DNA from: Legionella jamestowniensis
GTDB lineage: Bacteria; Pseudomonadota; Gammaproteobacteria; Legionellales; Legionellaceae
NCBI RefSeq assembly: GCF_001467745.1
Contig: NZ_LNYG01000013.1
Location: 1,978,292-2,042,291 of the forward strand
Length of the DNA: 64,000 bases
Reading direction: 5' to 3'
The notes below the pieces were generated by a model, which worked only from the letters and a program-made list of their open reading frames with translations, ran no database searches and was not told the origin of the DNA. A program made the position numbers and the translations under genes. Shown one piece after another: positions 9,245 to 16,828 of the stretch; within the stretch, counting starts at the first letter, position 1; each line of letters opens with the position of its first letter.

Positions 9245-10084
9245 TTAAAAATTATAAAATTCCCGTAAGCATCTGGCTACTGCATCAGGATATTCCATAT
9301 GAACATGATGTCCCCCTGGCAAACGATGAGTTTTTAAGTTGGCCACTGCATTAGTTCGTGTGCCCATGTCATAATCATCAAAGACAGAACTCGCTTGCCC
9401 CCATATCAGGCAGGTTTTAGCCAAGATATTACGCAAGCAGGATAAAATTTGTTTTTCAGTCATTCGCAATGACGTTGGCGTCAAAAGACGTCTGTCGTGG
9501 CGCCAATAAATAGAACCATTTTCTTCTCGTGTGCCTCTTTGACAAAGGATTTGTGCATGCTCCAATGACAAATACCCTCGCTTGGCACGTGCTTGCGCAG
9601 CCTGAATAAGAGAGGAATATGGTTTAGATGCTTTTTCATTTCGAGACATATAAGTTAAATATTGTGCCATTTGATCACGACAAGTTTCCTCTGGTTTGGA
9701 AAATGGACCCAATCCTTCGATCAAAACTAAGGATAAAATTTTTTCAGGGGCAACACCTGCTATAAGACTTGCAAGACAAGCCCCCATGGAATGGCCTAGG
9801 AGATGAACTTGTCGTAATTGTAACGCATTTATAATTTCCAAAGTGGTGAAAATTCCATCAGTAAAATGATAATAGCAACCCTCTGGTAAATGAGATGAAT
9901 GACCATGGCCTGGTAAATCAATTGCCAACAAATGAAAATGCTTTTCCAAATAGGGTGCTAGTAAATCAAAGGAATTCGCATTATCCAACCATCCATGCAG
10001 CGCAAGCATGGGTGGTAGATCAGGATTCCCATAAGCTTTGCCACCAATAGAAAATCCAGGAATTGTGACAGTAAACGTATTCAT
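9245..10084 (-). CDS. Alpha/beta hydrolase
   Basis: A 279-aa single-domain alpha/beta hydrolase. The oxyanion region is LALHGWLDNANSF near residue 30, DLPGHGHSS follows near residue 77, and the nucleophile elbow is LGHSMGACLASL with Ser near residue 117. The terminal LPGGHHVHMEYPD near residue 262 supplies the catalytic His. No signal peptide or membrane segment is seen, so it is probably cytoplasmic. The substrate is unknown; lipid or ester hydrolysis is only a family-level guess. It converges with proA and diverges from the EEP-family gene. Confidence 0.85.
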   Translation of the reverse strand: MNTFTVTIPGFSIGGKAYGNPDLPPMLALHGWLDNANSFDLLAPYLEKHFHLLAIDLPGHGHSSHLPEGCYYHFTDGIFTTLEIINALQLRQVHLLGHSMGACLASLIAGVAPEKILSLVLIEGLGPFSKPEETCRDQMAQYLTYMSRNEKASKPYSSLIQAAQARAKRGYLSLEHAQILCQRGTREENGSIYWRHDRRLLTPTSLRMTEKQILSCLRNILAKTCLIWGQASSVFDDYDMGTRTNAVANLKTHRLPGGHHVHMEYPDAVARCLREFYNF

Positions 10085-10201
10085 AATAAGCCTCTAGGCT
10101 TTTTTTAGTATACTATTGTATATGTTACCTTAAATAAGGTAAAAGTTTAGTGGCTTTTAAACGGTTATATCTTAAACAGACGATTATTCATAAAAGAATG
10201 T

Positions 10202-10960
10202 ATGCAACAAAAAAAACGTAGTTTGTCCCTAATTACCTACAATATTCATAAGGGCTTCAGTTTAGGTAAGGTTCGTTTTCTTCTGCCAGAAATGCGAGAA
10301 GCATTGTCAGGACTCAATCCTGATTTTGTCTTTTTACAAGAAGTGCAAGGGGAACATCGCCGTCGTGAAAAACGCATCGATGCCTGGCCTGATTTGCCGC
10401 AGTTTGAATATATTGCTGAGAAAATATGGCCTCACTATCTTTATGCAAAAAATGCCGTTTATCATTCAGGCCACCATGGCAACGCTATTTTAAGTAAATT
10501 TGCTTTTGAGGAATTTGAAAATATTAACTTATCTTCCATGAATCGCGCCTCGCGAAGTATTCTCCACGGGCAAATAAAAATTGCGGAAGATTTCCCCACG
10601 ATTCATCTACTCTGTGTTCATTTAGGTTTATTTAAAGCAGAACGAAAATCTCAATGCAAGGCATTAATGGAGCGCATTAACAGTGTGGTTCCAGAAAATG
10701 AACCTTTATTGATGGCAGGAGATTTTAATGATTGGCGCCATCATCTATCCAAGCCTTTAGAAGAAGAGTTAGGGATACATGAAGCTTTTTATCGGCTTGA
10801 AGGACAGCATGCCCGTTCCTTTCCTGCCATCAAACCTGCTTTTTGTGTTGATAGAATTTATTTCAGAGGTATGGAGGTTGCCGATGTGCAATGTTTAAGA
10901 GGGAAACCCTGGCGTTTATTATCCGATCATGTCCCACTTTTAGCGCATTTCGAGTTTTAA
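10202..10960 (+). CDS. Endonuclease/exonuclease/phosphatase (EEP) family protein, YbhP-like
   Basis: The 252-aa product shows the EEP fold motifs in order: LITYNIHKGFS at the N-terminus, FVFLQEVQGEHRRR near residue 52 (metal-binding Glu), HHGNAILSKF near residue 95, LCVHLGLFKAERKSQ near residue 143, LLMAGDFNDWR near residue 173, and terminal LLSDHVPLLAHF with the catalytic Asp-His. The compact size and the HKGFS motif resemble YbhP-type proteins, often encoded near cardiolipin synthases. Substrate unknown (nucleic acid or phospholipid head group). Transcribed alone on the plus strand. Confidence 0.87.
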   Translation: MQQKKRSLSLITYNIHKGFSLGKVRFLLPEMREALSGLNPDFVFLQEVQGEHRRREKRIDAWPDLPQFEYIAEKIWPHYLYAKNAVYHSGHHGNAILSKFAFEEFENINLSSMNRASRSILHGQIKIAEDFPTIHLLCVHLGLFKAERKSQCKALMERINSVVPENEPLLMAGDFNDWRHHLSKPLEEELGIHEAFYRLEGQHARSFPAIKPAFCVDRIYFRGMEVADVQCLRGKPWRLLSDHVPLLAHFEF

Positions 10961-11094
10961 AAAAGAGTAGTAGTCCACCTTTAGTCATTTGTTTGCAAAA
11001 TTCAAAGAGCTTTACAACATAAACATACCCCGCGACTTGTCTTTTGATAACATCTCTGCCTATGCCACGGGGTCCAGTGTTTTAGCGCAGCATT

Positions 11095-11122
11095 TCTGGA
11101 TCCCGCGGACAAGCCGCGGGAC
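11095..11122. repeat. Hairpin repeat (CTGGAT-CCGCG family), copy 2
   Basis: TCCCGCGG (11101-11108) pairs perfectly with CCGCGGGA (11114-11121) around ACAAG. The preceding CTGGA matches copy 1 at 6011..6037. Stem changes between the copies are compensated on both arms. The surrounding intergenic stretch 10961..11227 holds further fragments such as CCCCGCGACTTG and AGCGACTTGTCGC, and no gene. Confidence 0.65.
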
Positions 11123-11227
11123 GTCGGAAAGTAAAGCTGGACTGCGTTTTCAGAGAGATGTAGAACGTTCAGCGACTTGTCGCAGGGTATTTTCTAAGCC
11201 AATAAGCTTCTTTATAAAACTGGAACA

Positions 11228-12238
11228 TTATTCCATATCAGCTTGATACTCACCAAAACAAGCTGTACTGTTTAAGCGAGCACGCTTTAAGAGAGCAGCT
11301 TGAGCCGCACTTACATTCGCTTTTTTTCCACCCCAGATTTGCAGACAATCTTCTTGCAAAGCACGCCCATAAGAAAAACTTAAATTCCAGGGTTGATAGC
11401 CTGTGCTGTTAATTGCATTTAAATTGGCTGTTGCCTGCTGTGGAGTTTGGCCTCCAGACAGAAAGTTAATGGTTGGCACAGCGGCTGGGACATTATTACG
11501 AAATACGCTAATTGTATAATCGGCAACTTCTTCGGGGGTACTAAATGGTTTTGCCGATTTTCCCGACGTAATCATACTGGGTTTTAAGACAATCAGCTCT
11601 AATTCTACTTGATGGATGAACAATGCATGGAAAAGTTCGTGTAAAACCATTTCACAGGCTTCAGCGCAGTGTTCAATACTATGCTCACCATCCATTAGTA
11701 CTTCAGGCTCTACAATAGGAACAATACCAGTTTCCTGACAAATGGCAGCATAACGGGCAAGTGTCTCAGCACCTGCTTTGATGGCAGTTAAGCTTGGAGT
11801 ATATTCAGTAATGGAGTAAACGTTACGCCACTTTGCAAAACGCGCTCCTAATTTTTTAAAATGCTCTAATCGTTCTGTTAGACCATCCAGGCCTTGAGTA
11901 ATTTTTTCATTATCGGTATTAGCGAGGTTCGTTAGTCCCTTATCAACTTTAATACCAGGAAGAATGCCTTTAGTAGCGAATAACTCAGCTATAGGAGTGT
12001 CCTTGTCATCTTTATGTTGAAAGGTTTCTTCAAACAAGATCACACCGTTAATATATTGCTCCAAGTCTGCAGTTGTGGCGAGAAGCAAGCGGTAGTCTCG
12101 ACGATTTTCCTCACTATTTTCAATGCCGATGGATTCAAAACGTTTGCCAATGGTCCCGGTGCTTTCATCAGCGGCTAAAATTCCCTTGCCATCTTGCAGT
12201 AACTGTTCCATCGTTTCTGATAATTCATCATAATGCAT
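11228..12238 (-). CDS. fba: Fructose-bisphosphate aldolase, class I
   Basis: It interconverts fructose-1,6-bisphosphate with glyceraldehyde-3-phosphate and dihydroxyacetone phosphate in glycolysis and gluconeogenesis. The 336-aa product has class I hallmarks: GKGILAADESTGTIGKRF at the N-terminus, FAKWRNVYSI near the middle, IVPIVEPEVLMDGEH, LIVLKPSMITSGKS (Schiff-base Lys) and INFLSGGQTP. This is the eukaryotic-type (GlyI) aldolase. It is followed by an unrelated repeat region and is preceded by the ferredoxin reductase gene after 29 bp, probably co-transcribed. Confidence 0.95.
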   Translation of the reverse strand: MHYDELSETMEQLLQDGKGILAADESTGTIGKRFESIGIENSEENRRDYRLLLATTADLEQYINGVILFEETFQHKDDKDTPIAELFATKGILPGIKVDKGLTNLANTDNEKITQGLDGLTERLEHFKKLGARFAKWRNVYSITEYTPSLTAIKAGAETLARYAAICQETGIVPIVEPEVLMDGEHSIEHCAEACEMVLHELFHALFIHQVELELIVLKPSMITSGKSAKPFSTPEEVADYTISVFRNNVPAAVPTINFLSGGQTPQQATANLNAINSTGYQPWNLSFSYGRALQEDCLQIWGGKKANVSAAQAALLKRARLNSTACFGEYQADME

Positions 12239-12267
12239 TTGTTTATTCTCCTGTGAACGCGATAAGG

Positions 12268-13011
12268 TTATTTGCCTGGGGCTGAAATATATTTTTCCCG
12301 AATTATTTGCTGCATGGTGAATCCTTTTTCTTTCAAATAACTGAAAGAATCATCGATCATACCCGGATTTCCACATAAATAAACTACATCATTTTCCGGA
12401 TTTAAAGAAAGATCGGGAAAAGCATGTTGGACATAGCCTTGGTATTCCCCCGCTGATAGATTATCCAATGGTTCGCGACTCAAATGAGCGCGAAAAGTAA
12501 CTTGAGGAAAGGCTTTTGCAAGCGCTTGAAACTCATCAAGATAGAGGATTTCCTCACGCTTTTGCACCCCTTGAAGAATGACTATTTTTAAATCCGGATT
12601 TAATTGTAAGCGGCGTTTTAATTCTTCAAGCATTGCGCGATAAGGGGTTACCCCTGTGCTTGTTGCCACTAAAATATAGCGCTTGGGAATGTCATCCTTT
12701 AAGATTAACCGCCCAAAAGGGCCTGTGATATTAATTGTATCGCCGGGATGTAAGTTAAACAGCAATTCGGTTCCAGGTCCTCCTTCCACATAACCTGCAG
12801 CAAATTCAATACGATTGTCTTGCGAGGGAATATTAGCAATACTGTAACTGCGCTTGAACATTTTGCCATTATTTTCAAAATGAATCGTAATAAATTGCCC
12901 CGCAATATAATTAAAGGGAGGGTTTTTCTCAGCATCAAATATAAAATGCTTCACTTTAGGAGAAAGCATATAGGCTTCTTTTAATGTTATTGGGAAAGTT
13001 TGAATCTGCAT
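12268..13011 (-). CDS. fpr: Ferredoxin/flavodoxin-NADP(+) reductase family protein
   Basis: A 247-aa FAD/NAD(P)-binding reductase of the FNR fold. The FAD-binding barrel is at about 1-100 (FKRSYSIANIPSQ and PGDTINITGPFGRL). The NAD(P)-binding domain is at about 105-247 (STGVTPYRAMLEELKRR, VYLCGNPGMIDDSFSYLKEKGF). It would pass electrons between NADPH and ferredoxin or flavodoxin. The C-terminus ends REKYISAPGK with no terminal aromatic residue, so a related oxidoreductase role is possible. It is first in a probable two-gene unit with fba. Confidence 0.85.
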   Translation of the reverse strand: MQIQTFPITLKEAYMLSPKVKHFIFDAEKNPPFNYIAGQFITIHFENNGKMFKRSYSIANIPSQDNRIEFAAGYVEGGPGTELLFNLHPGDTINITGPFGRLILKDDIPKRYILVATSTGVTPYRAMLEELKRRLQLNPDLKIVILQGVQKREEILYLDEFQALAKAFPQVTFRAHLSREPLDNLSAGEYQGYVQHAFPDLSLNPENDVVYLCGNPGMIDDSFSYLKEKGFTMQQIIREKYISAPGK

Positions 13012-13099
13012 AATAGTTATATTTTAAAGGAAATTGACTAATATAGGGGAAAAATTATGCATTGCAAGAGCGCTGTATGAATTGGTATATAATTAGACT

Positions 13100-13651
13100 A
13101 TGAATAGCACTGATTTGGTAACAATGATCGGTAATATCAGCCGATCTCTTTTTCCTGTTCAACATCTAATTTCCGGTGGCGCTTATCTTCTGGGATTAAT
13201 TTTTTTTATAATAGCATTAACTAAATTAAAAAAGATTGGAGGAGGAAGACAGTCTAATGAGCGCATATTTGTTCCCATAGCTTATTTGGTAGGTGCAGCT
13301 GCACTCCTTTATTTACCTTCTGCAGTAAGTCTCATGGCGAACTCCGCTTTTGGTACAGGAAATGTTTTACAGTATAGCAATTATAATCCTTATAATATTT
13401 ATAGTTCTATGCTTTTGGTTATCCAAACGGCCGGCCTCATTTGGTTTGTCCGGGGTTGCGTATTATTAATTCATGCGAGTGAGCCTGGGGTTCAATGGGG
13501 ACCTAAGGGGCTGGTTTTCCTTTGTGCAGGGGTGTTAGCCATGAATTTTCAAAATACAGCGAGTATGTTGGCAGCCATCGTTAATCAATTAGTGCACCTC
13601 TCGATAACGATAAGATCTTATACCGGTGGTACAGGAGGTACTGGCGCCTAA
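13100..13651 (+). CDS. IcmC/DotE-family inner membrane protein (DotV-like)
   Basis: The 183-aa product has four hydrophobic segments at about 22-40, 56-74, 108-125 and 138-160. The pattern (LISGGAYLLGLIFFIIALTKLKK, IAYLVGAAALLYLPSAVSLM, FG..NVLQYS) resembles the IcmC/DotE and IcmD/DotP family of the Dot/Icm type IVB secretion system. From memory, Legionella carry a third such paralog, DotV, away from the main icm/dot loci, and this may be it. It stands alone here, ends in a Gly/Thr tail (TGGTGGTGA), and overlaps the next gene tail-to-tail by 4 bp. No ribosome binding site is visible before ATG 13100. Role in the secretion machine is inference. Confidence 0.7.
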   Translation: MNSTDLVTMIGNISRSLFPVQHLISGGAYLLGLIFFIIALTKLKKIGGGRQSNERIFVPIAYLVGAAALLYLPSAVSLMANSAFGTGNVLQYSNYNPYNIYSSMLLVIQTAGLIWFVRGCVLLIHASEPGVQWGPKGLVFLCAGVLAMNFQNTASMLAAIVNQLVHLSITIRSYTGGTGGTGA

Positions 13652-13929
13652 TCATCTTCACCGCAAATTTTAAGATTATTGGCTTTGGCAAAATCGATAA
13701 TGGCTTGATATACCTGAGGGCTTGATTCTTTAAGTTTAGGATCCAGCAAAACACATTTATAACCCTCTGTAGTAATGCTAGGTTGTAAAAGCGGGGAGTA
13801 ATGAATACGTCTGTTTTTAAAGCTTGCTAATGTTCCACTCATTCGCTCAGCCCAATCGCTGGGACGAAAGGGTTTACCTTGTTCCGTAATACCCTCAATG
13901 ACAATTTTTTTGCTCTTGGAATTAGTCAT
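13648..13929 (-). CDS. DUF3579 domain protein
   Basis: A 93-aa protein of the DUF3579 family, recognised from GKPFRPSDWAERMSGTLASF, HYSPLLQPS, GYKCVLLDPKL and IIDFAKANNLKI. Function unknown. The ATG at 13929 is chosen over one 66 bases upstream because it starts just before the conserved region and gives the family's usual size of about 90-100 aa. Its end overlaps the DotE-like gene's end by 4 bp. Confidence 0.85.
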   Translation of the reverse strand: MTNSKSKKIVIEGITEQGKPFRPSDWAERMSGTLASFKNRRIHYSPLLQPSITTEGYKCVLLDPKLKESSPQVYQAIIDFAKANNLKICGEDD

Positions 13930-14062
13930 GTTAATACGCGAATTTATGCACTTTAAAAACAGTATGCCTAGTATAGCACCATCTTGTAAAAACAACGAGG
14001 TAATAGCATCAAAGGCAGGGATTATGATAGGATGTGGACGATTAATTAGCTGAGTTGAGACT

Positions 14063-14818
14063 GTGAATCCAAAAGAGAGTCATTCAGGCATTTATTTATT
14101 ACCGAATTTGTTTACGACAGCAAGTTTGTTCGCTGCTTTTTACTCGATTGTGGCCTCGCTAAAAGCCCAATATGAGACTGCGGCAGTTGCCATTTTTATA
14201 GGTATGCTTGCCGACGGACTTGATGGACGAATTGCGCGTTTAACCAACACCCAGACTGCGTTTGGCGCGCAGTATGATAGTTTATCGGATATGGTAACAT
14301 TTGGTGTTGCACCGGCTTTATTATTGTACAGCTGGAATTTGCACCATTTGGGAAAAGTAGGTTGGCTTGTGGCTTTTATGTACACGGCTGCTGTGGCGTT
14401 GCGTCTTGCACGTTTTAATATTCAAGTAGAAACGGCAGATAAACGTTATTTTCAAGGGCTTGCCTGCCCACCTGCAGCGGCTATCGTTTCAGCGTTAGTC
14501 TGGTTTTGCTACCAAAATCAGTTGACTCATTTTGTTTTTGCGGTGCTTACTGCAGTAATTGCTGTTTTCACCGCTATCTTAATGGTGAGCAATGTGCGTT
14601 ATTACAGTTTTAAGGAAATTGATTTTAAAGGAAAAGTTCCCTTTTTATATCTTTTAGTAGTAATTATTTTGTTTGTGGCGATCGCTGCTAATCCATCAGT
14701 CGTTTTGTTTACGGGATTTGTCATTTATGCCTTATCAGGGCCAATACAAACGCTGCTAGCTGTGCATCGTTTACGTAAACAGCGTAAACGTAACACGGAT
14801 AGTGATAAACAAGAGTAA
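14063..14818 (+). CDS. pssA: CDP-diacylglycerol-serine O-phosphatidyltransferase
   Basis: It makes phosphatidylserine from CDP-diacylglycerol and serine, the precursor of phosphatidylethanolamine. The CDP-alcohol phosphatidyltransferase signature is complete: DGLDGRIARLTNTQTAFGAQ followed by YDSLSD, near residues 52-78, with the aspartates spaced as in the family. The 251-aa product has about seven hydrophobic segments, so it is the membrane type. It starts at GTG 14063 (VNPKESHSGIYLLPNLFTTASLF). It ends facing ptsO with only 3 bp between. Confidence 0.92.
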   Translation: MNPKESHSGIYLLPNLFTTASLFAAFYSIVASLKAQYETAAVAIFIGMLADGLDGRIARLTNTQTAFGAQYDSLSDMVTFGVAPALLLYSWNLHHLGKVGWLVAFMYTAAVALRLARFNIQVETADKRYFQGLACPPAAAIVSALVWFCYQNQLTHFVFAVLTAVIAVFTAILMVSNVRYYSFKEIDFKGKVPFLYLLVVIILFVAIAANPSVVLFTGFVIYALSGPIQTLLAVHRLRKQRKRNTDSDKQE

Positions 14819-14821
14819 ATT

Positions 14822-15091
14822 TTACTCAGGTTCTCCAAAGCGATTATTGATTAAATTAAGAATCGCTTGCTCCATTTCTTGTTCATCAGGCCCTTCAATT
14901 TCAAGGGTTAGTTCACTCCCTTTATTGGCCGCAAGCATCATTACCCCCATGATGCTTTTACCATTGATAGTTTTGGAATCCTTGGTGACGTCAATACTGC
15001 TTTGAAATCTCGATGTAGTAGAGACGAATTTCGCAGAAGCTCGAGCGTGCAAACCTAGTTTATTGATAATGGTTACTTTAGTTCTAATCAT
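14822..15091 (-). CDS. ptsO: HPr family phosphocarrier, nitrogen PTS type (NPr)
   Basis: An 89-aa HPr-family protein. The phosphorylation site is His16 in LGLHARASAKFV, and the regulatory Ser region is KTINGKSIMGVMMLAANKG. With ptsN nearby and no sugar EII genes, it most likely belongs to the PTS-Ntr regulatory phosphorelay. The ATG at 15091 begins at MIRTKVTIINKLG, where the family starts. Two unknown or repeat-rich segments separate it from ptsN, with which it normally clusters. Confidence 0.92.
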   Translation of the reverse strand: MIRTKVTIINKLGLHARASAKFVSTTSRFQSSIDVTKDSKTINGKSIMGVMMLAANKGSELTLEIEGPDEQEMEQAILNLINNRFGEPE

Positions 15092-15190
15092 ACCGTGACA
15101 ATGTAACACGTGCTGCAATTTTCTACAATGGCAGAAATGCGACACGGCGTCAAAAGCTTTGCACTGGAAAAAAATTGGAGTCGCTTCTTT

Positions 15191-15263
15191 GCGAGCTTGA
15201 GCGAAGCAATCCAGATACGATCTTTGAACATAAATTTGTTTTGGATTGCTTCACTCCGTTCGC
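15191..15263. repeat. Inverted repeat of the GATTGCTTC family
   Basis: The arms are at 15191-15213 (starts GCGAGCTTGAGC, ends GCAATCCA) and 15242-15263 (starts TGGATTGCTTC, ends CGTTCGC), with a 28-base loop. Parts of the right arm and loop recur at 29896..29929, and the core recurs at 60311..60341. It lies in the 258-base gap 15092..15349, which has no gene. Confidence 0.65.
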
Positions 15264-15349
15264 AACGAGGACATAAAAAATTTTGTCTGGCACAAAGCGT
15301 CAAAAGTAGTCTAGCAATAGACGCTTAGCGATAATGAGGATTCATCTCC

Positions 15350-15952
15350 TTAACAATAGTATTTGTTAGAGGGGTGTTCTGTATAAAAATTGATGTGGGT
15401 ATAAAACTCAGCAAATTTAATCGTTGAGTTTTTATTCATTCGCTGAATCCCCTGACGTGCTTTCCATATTTTTTTAATGGCTGCACTGATTTGTTTTTTC
15501 GTTGCCTTTAGACCAATAGTCCATAAGTGGGCAATAAAGGCATGGCCTCGTGTTTTGCAATCAATATCAAGTAAATAAAGGGCATTTTTAAAAAAGGCTA
15601 AATCTTCCTTTTTTAATAAGGAAACGGTACGGCTGTTAGGTTCAAGTAAATTCTTTTTTGCTAAAATTCGATTAATAAGAATGTGAAACTTTTCTGAATC
15701 GTGTCGATGAGCACCATAACTTCTGTTAATGGATTTATACCTTACCTTAAGAGCTCTATTTTTTGAAAATTTTTCAATATGATCAACAATCTGATAGATA
15801 TTTTGCTTAAGATTAGTGACGGCTACCTCTTTTGGATAAATAAGGTATTCTAAATGCTGATCCAGCAACATATATTGAATAAGTGGCGGTTTGTAAGGCC
15901 CTTGAGTTAACCATCTTATAGCAGCGATGTTCGTCATAGCACGTACTTTCAA
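15350..15952 (-). CDS. Hypothetical protein, unrecognised
   Basis: I do not recognise this 200-aa product. It is strongly basic (many Lys/Arg, for example KFSKNRALKVRYKSINRSYG and KKQISAAIKKIWKARQ), with no signal peptide or clear membrane segment. The N-terminal half reads as mixed alpha/beta. A second ATG at 15937 (TNIAAIRWL) is an equally plausible start. It sits between ptsO and ptsN on the same strand, a place where most gammaproteobacteria have no such gene. It may be a genus-specific insertion. Confidence 0.65.
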   Translation of the reverse strand: MKVRAMTNIAAIRWLTQGPYKPPLIQYMLLDQHLEYLIYPKEVAVTNLKQNIYQIVDHIEKFSKNRALKVRYKSINRSYGAHRHDSEKFHILINRILAKKNLLEPNSRTVSLLKKEDLAFFKNALYLLDIDCKTRGHAFIAHLWTIGLKATKKQISAAIKKIWKARQGIQRMNKNSTIKFAEFYTHINFYTEHPSNKYYC

Positions 15953-16110
15953 GTTTGGCCCAAAGTCGAGAAAAATTTTGAATCACTAAATAAAGTGGGA
16001 AGTTAATTCTGTTACTACAAATTTCTTTGGGTTATTTCCATCCCTATTATTACTTATATAGGAATAAATAGTTGGAAGTGCAAACCATTCAAGTGGAAAA
16101 CAGGTGGGGT

Positions 16111-16566
16111 CTAGGACTGTTGAGTTTTTATTAATTCATACAGACTTTCAACACAAGTGGTTTGTCGACAAAGTTCACGAAAAGAGGTTTGATTAAATTG
16201 TTTAACAATTGCATTAAGTAATTGTAAATGTTGATGGGTTTGTTCCTGAGGCACAATGAGCCCTATTGCCAGATCTACTGGCTGCTTATCTTCAGCACCA
16301 AAATCAATTGGGTTAAGCAATCGAATCAAGCAAGCTTTTGGCATTGTAATTGCCGCTGAACGAATATGCGGAATTGCAACTCCTTGACCAATTGCCGTAC
16401 TCCCAAGACTTTCCCGTTTCCAATAAGCGTCAAACAGTTCCTGTATGCCCAGCTCTGGATAAACATGATTTACTAATTGGCTAATTTTCAAAAGCATCGC
16501 TGTTTTGCTTTGGGAAGACGCATCAATATAGACACAGTTTGGATGGATAACTTGATAAAGTTGCAT
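16111..16566 (-). CDS. ptsN: PTS IIA-like nitrogen regulatory protein PtsN
   Basis: The 151-aa EIIA(Ntr) protein receives phosphate from NPr and acts on potassium, nitrogen or stress regulation. The phosphorylation site is the His in AIGQGVAIPHIRSA near residue 65; LLNPIDFGAEDKQPVDLAIGLIVP and HLQLLNAIVKQF complete the fold. In most gammaproteobacteria ptsN lies just downstream of rpoN and hpf. Here it is separated from them by the plus-strand 797-aa gene. Confidence 0.94.
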   Translation of the reverse strand: MQLYQVIHPNCVYIDASSQSKTAMLLKISQLVNHVYPELGIQELFDAYWKRESLGSTAIGQGVAIPHIRSAAITMPKACLIRLLNPIDFGAEDKQPVDLAIGLIVPQEQTHQHLQLLNAIVKQFNQTSFRELCRQTTCVESLYELIKTQQS

Positions 16567-16828
16567 GATTACAAACTAAAAATAAAACTTAAATATTTTA
16601 CCCTGTCTTTTAATAAAGACACAACATACACATAACCAAAATTACTCTTTGAGTTAGATTTTACAAGGTATTTTCTCTGAGCGGTACCGGATAATGGTTA
16701 AAATTACCCATTTACATGCAATGACTATTTTAAATAAAGTGTATAGAAAAAAATACATTTTGTTCGAGATGAGGTCACTTAAGTTTGGTTTCATCATACT
16801 GCATTACCATAGAGAGAAGATATAGATT

